DNA of 7,241 nt. Source: Hadesarchaea archaeon (GTDB lineage Archaea; Hadarchaeota; Hadarchaeia; Hadarchaeales; Hadarchaeaceae). This document shows positions 4,885 through 7,241 of the stretch, in pieces. The DNA is taken from NCBI GenBank assembly GCA_029880065.1, contig JAOUPD010000056.1, forward strand, positions 1 to 7,241, read 5' to 3'. Under the pieces are notes generated by a model, which was given only the letters and a program-made list of their open reading frames with translations, was not told the origin of the DNA and did no database searches. The first letter of the stretch is position 1, and each line of letters opens with the position of its first letter. Position numbers and translations under genes: made by a program.

Positions 4885-5658
4885 GTGGAACAAAAAGAAA
4901 AACTCTACAAAATGAAAGAGGCTTGTAAAATACTCGGATTACACCCCAACACGATTAGGCTGTGGGATAAACAGGGAAAAATCAAGGTTGTGCGACCCCA
5001 AGGAGGGCAAAGAAGGATACCTGAAAGTGAGATAAATCGTCTACTCCAGGGCCCTTCTGCCGTTCCCCCACCTCTCCCCTCCGCAATCCCGAAGGATGAA
5101 GGCCTTTCCTCCTTTTTGAACTATGTTTTTTCTCACCACCGGGACGATTGGGAACTGGTAAGAAAGGCTGTAATCATCAGAGATAACTACACCTGCCAAG
5201 AATGCGAGGGGAAGGAGCTACTAGAGGTGCACCACAAGGATGGAACAAGCCGAAACGACCCAGATAATCTAGTCACACTTTGCCAGAAGTGTTACAACCT
5301 AGTGCATAAGCGTACGCGTAAAATGCCAGCCCCCAAACCAAGCACAAAGCCGGAGGCGCCCGCCCCAAAGCCCGAAAAACCCACAAAAATTCAGCCACCC
5401 CCTGTACCCGAAGTGACCGAACTACCTCGCCACAAGATCTTGGACGATCTCAAGCCAACCGGACTGGCCCAGCGTACCTTGTTTGGGGACTTACTCTCAG
5501 CTGCCGCCGTGCTCAAGAGATTTACGCTGGGGGATTTAGCTGCCCGGGTCCATTGTCCCGAAGCTGTTGCCCAAACATTTTGCGAACGAATGACCGCTTG
5601 TGGTTACCTTGTGAGCAAAAACGGGATGTTTGAAATACACGTGAGGCTAGCGAGATGA
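4885..5658 (+). CDS. MerR-like HTH + HNH endonuclease fusion protein
   Basis: From GTG 4885 the protein has 257 residues in four parts. Residues 7-54 are a MerR/excisionase-like winged HTH (YKMKEACKILGLHPNTIRLW, then QGGQRRIPESEI), closest in style to the N-terminus of IS607-type serine recombinases. Residues 92-146 are an HNH domain: Cys104-x2-Cys107, VHHKDG (His116-His117), Asn128 in DNL, Cys133-x2-Cys136 and His141. Residues 147-180 are a Pro/Lys linker. Residues 182-257 are a helical C-terminal region, probably a second winged helix (FTLGDLAARVHCPEAVAQTF then GYLVSKNGMFEIHV). The residue after the last CxxC is Tyr137, where HNH enzymes usually have His, so cleavage activity is uncertain. 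It would bind DNA at two places and may nick or cut it, or regulate its own promoter. Its TGA overlaps the ATG of the ATPase gene (ATGA), so the two are coupled. I do not know this exact architecture from a characterised system. Confidence 0.8.
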   Translation: MEQKEKLYKMKEACKILGLHPNTIRLWDKQGKIKVVRPQGGQRRIPESEINRLLQGPSAVPPPLPSAIPKDEGLSSFLNYVFSHHRDDWELVRKAVIIRDNYTCQECEGKELLEVHHKDGTSRNDPDNLVTLCQKCYNLVHKRTRKMPAPKPSTKPEAPAPKPEKPTKIQPPPVPEVTELPRHKILDDLKPTGLAQRTLFGDLLSAAAVLKRFTLGDLAARVHCPEAVAQTFCERMTACGYLVSKNGMFEIHVRLAR

Positions 5659-6533
5659 CTACTTTCGAGAAAAAAATCGGCCGAGATCGGCTTTTCGAGA
5701 GTTACATCTGGAGCTGGGGGCTGCAGGAGGACCCATTCAAGCTCGAGCTGACCTCCATCGAAGCATTCGCCCCATTTCAACGTAGGGATTTGCGCAAACT
5801 CAAATGGTTGTTGTCCAAAGGCAAAATAGGTGCCCTCACAGGCGCGTTAGGGACGGGTAAAACGACCGTGTGCGAGTTTTTAGTCGCCTCATTGAAGGAA
5901 GAAAATCTAACTGAGTCCGATCCTTCTAAACAGATTATACCTATTTTTATCCACGGCGCCGCGTACAAATCGGCCGACGAGCTACTGCGTGCGATAATTC
6001 TAGGACTTGAGATGGATGCGAGTAAAGATCGGGAGAATCTCTTCGAGTTTCTGCGACGATGGCCCCAAGAACACCAAGAGCGTCTAGCGATAATCATAGA
6101 TGACCTTCCTGAGAGCGGCGCAGACGCGTTAGATGTCGGAGAATTCCTACGCGTGCTGGCCGACATCCCAAACATTTCTATTCTGATCAACGGCACGTTC
6201 AAGCAGATGAATCGCTTTCTCGCCAAGGTGCCGGCTCTGGCCGACCGCATCCAAACAAAAATCAAACTAAAACCAATGAACAAAAAAAATCTCAAAGAAT
6301 TGCTCGAACTACGCCTCAAAAACGCTGGATGTATCTGTTATAAAGATTTACTGACCCCAAATGGCTTTAAATCACTCTACAAATTCAGCAAAGGTGTTCC
6401 GAGATCAGCCTTGAAGGCCGCAAGCAACGCCATTCACTATGCTGCGGAGGTGGATGCACCGATTGACGCGCGCGTGGTAAAGCGGGCAAACAAGCGCTCT
6501 TTCTTTAAACGGATATTTTCTTTCCTAATGTGA
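5655..6533 (+). CDS. AAA+ ATPase, ExeA/TniB/Orc1-like
   Basis: A 292-residue P-loop ATPase. The lead-in WGLQEDPFKLELTS...AFAPF (21-41) resembles the start of ExeA/TniB-type ATPases. The Walker A is GALGTGKTT (63-71), Walker B LAIIIDD (144-150), sensor 1 SILINGT (Asn179), a possible arginine finger is ADRI (Arg198), and sensor 2 lies in GVPR (Arg250). All parts needed for ATP binding and hydrolysis are present. It lacks the C-terminal winged helix of full Orc1/Cdc6 (about 400 residues), so DNA contact may come from its HTH-HNH partner, whose stop overlaps this ATG. The end, KRSFFKRIFSFLM, is basic and hydrophobic and could touch the membrane. Related ATPases act as loaders or target selectors in transposition (TniB/TnsC), replication initiation or secretion; which applies is not decided. 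An A8 run at 6282-6289 is in frame here. Confidence 0.82.
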   Translation: MTTFEKKIGRDRLFESYIWSWGLQEDPFKLELTSIEAFAPFQRRDLRKLKWLLSKGKIGALTGALGTGKTTVCEFLVASLKEENLTESDPSKQIIPIFIHGAAYKSADELLRAIILGLEMDASKDRENLFEFLRRWPQEHQERLAIIIDDLPESGADALDVGEFLRVLADIPNISILINGTFKQMNRFLAKVPALADRIQTKIKLKPMNKKNLKELLELRLKNAGCICYKDLLTPNGFKSLYKFSKGVPRSALKAASNAIHYAAEVDAPIDARVVKRANKRSFFKRIFSFLM

Positions 6534-6551
6534 TGCCTCCCTTCCAATAAG

Positions 6552-6559
6552 TATTTATT
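6552..6559 (+). promoter_or_regulatory. TATA-like box of the small HTH gene
   Basis: TATTTATT stands about 40 bases before ATG 6595. Initiation about 25 bp on would fall near 6581, at the right edge of the dyad, leaving a leader of about 14 bases with GGGGGA. Confidence 0.4.
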
Positions 6560-6560
6560 T

Positions 6561-6590
6561 TGTTTCCAAAAAATGGAAACATGTGGGGGA
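6561..6590 (+). promoter_or_regulatory. Perfect 8-bp dyad plus G-string; operator or ORB-like element
   Basis: Arms TGTTTCCA and TGGAAACA flank five A (6561-6581), a perfect inverted repeat; ATGT... leads at once to a G-string (6585-6589). It lies over the expected transcription start of the next gene, as an operator would. TTCCA/TGGAAAC followed after a few bases by GGGGG also recalls archaeal origin recognition boxes, though their dyad arms are closer together. The G-run may simply be the ribosome site (4-5 bases before ATG 6595). As a terminator it lacks a T-run. Confidence 0.55.
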
Positions 6591-6594
6591 CTAA

Positions 6595-7002
6595 ATGCCG
6601 AGGGAGGAATTCGCCCGGGCCGAAAAATGGCTGCGCGAAAACCTGCTTGCACGAGCATTGCTTGAAAGGTCCCACCTAGACGAAAAGACGCTCAAAACGA
6701 TGCTTCTGCACTATTGGAGCGAAGGTGCGACCTTCGAAGAACTCGCAAAAAAGCTTCGTATGCAAAGGCCTGGGGCTTGGAAGCGCTGGCGGATAGGGCG
6801 CGACGCCGTCATGCGCTCTTTCTACACCATAGAATTGGCAGTCTATGCGGGAATTCTCGAGGCCGAGACAGCAGAACTCATGGTGGATGACCTGTTGGAC
6901 TACGTCACGCTAGCTCGCGGCGAGGGAAACCTCGATGAGCTGCGAGACCGAATCGAACGGCGGATGGTTGAACTCACGAAAAAAGCTGCTAAAAAGCGTT
7001 AG
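6595..7002 (+). CDS. Small basic protein with HTH-like region, unknown function
   Basis: A 135-residue protein, rich in Arg, Lys, Glu and Leu and predicted all-helical. Residues 33-75 look like a helix-turn-helix (LLHYWSEGATFEELAKKLRM then GAWKRWRIGRDAVMRSF), in the style of sigma-like or transposase HTHs: an acidic first helix, a turn at Gly44-Ala45-Thr46, and a Trp/Arg-rich second helix. Residues 110-135 form a charged helix ending in KKAAKKR. There is no Cys, signal or membrane segment. GGGGGA before the ATG supports the start. It follows the AAA+ gene on the same strand after 61 bp holding its own TATA-like box and dyad, so it may be separately regulated while working with the HTH-HNH/AAA+ pair. 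I recognise no named family. Its stop abuts the stop of the convergent Lrp-like gene with no bases between. Confidence 0.65.
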   Translation: MPREEFARAEKWLRENLLARALLERSHLDEKTLKTMLLHYWSEGATFEELAKKLRMQRPGAWKRWRIGRDAVMRSFYTIELAVYAGILEAETAELMVDDLLDYVTLARGEGNLDELRDRIERRMVELTKKAAKKR

Positions 7003-7241
7003 TTACTTGCCTTTGACAAGCGGGGAAAGTACGAGATGAGCGGAGGTTCCCTTTACACCATCAATACCTGAGAGCGACTTCAACACTTTATCTAATTTTT
7101 GCCGATCCACTACAACAATCAAATCCACATTCCCAGTCACACGGAATGCTTGCAACAAATCCAGCGACATTATCTCCTTGTAGACATTACGTCTCTTCTT
7201 TGGCTCGATTTTGGCAAACACGAAGGCCTGAGTTGGAGGCT
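7003..7241 (-). CDS. Lrp/AsnC ligand-binding (RAM) domain protein, 5' end outside the window
   Basis: The frame runs off the right edge; 78 residues are visible. They start PPTQAFVFAKIEPKKRR, then YKEIMSLDLLQAFRVTGNVD, LIVVVDRQKLDKVLKSLSGI and DGVKGTSAHLVLSPLVKGK. This is a whole RAM (ACT-like) fold: strand AFVFAKI, helix, strand QAFRVTGNVDLIVVV, helix and strand GTSAHLVLS. A GTG at 7221 could be read as the start but lies inside the first strand (QAFVF), so the real start is upstream, beyond the window. It may be a stand-alone RAM protein of about 80 residues, common in archaea, or the C-terminal half of a full Lrp regulator; no HTH is visible here. Such domains bind amino acids or other small ligands and oligomerise. 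It is convergent with the cassette and probably belongs to the host chromosome on the far side. Confidence 0.8.
   Translation of the reverse strand, partial: PPTQAFVFAKIEPKKRRNVYKEIMSLDLLQAFRVTGNVDLIVVVDRQKLDKVLKSLSGIDGVKGTSAHLVLSPLVKGK

Noticed and set aside
5777..6319. - strand reading frame of 180 codons opposite the AAA+ gene
   Set aside because: Antisense shadow of a well supported ATPase, rich in Arg and Ser without any recognisable motif.
4748..7002. Insertion sequence or integrase-type element with tRNA attachment site
   Set aside because: No transposase catalytic domain, serine or tyrosine recombinase catalytic motif, terminal inverted repeats or tRNA gene could be found in the window.

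Overview
The window looks archaeal. Several genes are preceded by GGTGA-type Shine-Dalgarno sequences, promoters carry TTTATATA-like TATA boxes, start codons are mixed (ATG, GTG, TTG), and the hydrogenase maturation genes are of archaeal type. A group 4 membrane-bound [NiFe] hydrogenase implies an anaerobic energy metabolism built on H2 and ferredoxin. I cannot name the lineage; an uncultured archaeon known from metagenomes is plausible.

Bases 1-3486 form a hydrogenase locus. On the + strand it begins with the C-terminal end of the NuoH-like membrane subunit and the overlapping 2x[4Fe-4S] ferredoxin subunit. A convergent pair on the - strand follows: a PHP-domain metallophosphoesterase and the [NiFe] hydrogenase maturation endopeptidase HycI, which starts at a TTG. 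Divergent from these is the + strand chain hypC-hypA-hypE. HypC chaperones the Fe(CN)2CO unit, HypA inserts nickel, HypE makes the cyanide ligand, and HycI trims the large subunit once nickel is in place. hypB, hypD and hypF are not in this window. The conserved N-terminus of HypE lies upstream of its first ATG in a frame without a usual start codon, just after an in-phase A8 slippery run inside hypA.

Bases 3487-4884 are AT-rich and poor in genes. They contain two direct copies of a promoter/leader module of about 137 bp, both ending exactly at a start codon. Each copy has inverted TTCTAACAA/TTGTTAGAA boxes, GTTAA boxes and a TATA box. The first copy drives a tiny frameshifted membrane-anchored ORF; the second drives the HTH-HNH gene. 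Between them, on the - strand, lies an exported DUF4367-like protein that is split by an apparent -1 frameshift at a C6 run.

Bases 4885-7002 hold an accessory cassette. It encodes a MerR-like HTH + HNH + C-terminal helical-domain fusion, then (ATGA overlap) an ExeA/TniB/Orc1-like AAA+ ATPase with a basic-hydrophobic tail. After a dyad plus G-string that recalls an archaeal origin recognition box comes a small basic HTH-like protein. The right edge carries, on the - strand, a Lrp/AsnC ligand-binding (RAM) domain gene that runs out of the window.

The most interesting points are the HTH-HNH/AAA+/small-HTH cassette with its duplicated operator module, and the three apparent -1 frameshifts, all placeable at homopolymers.
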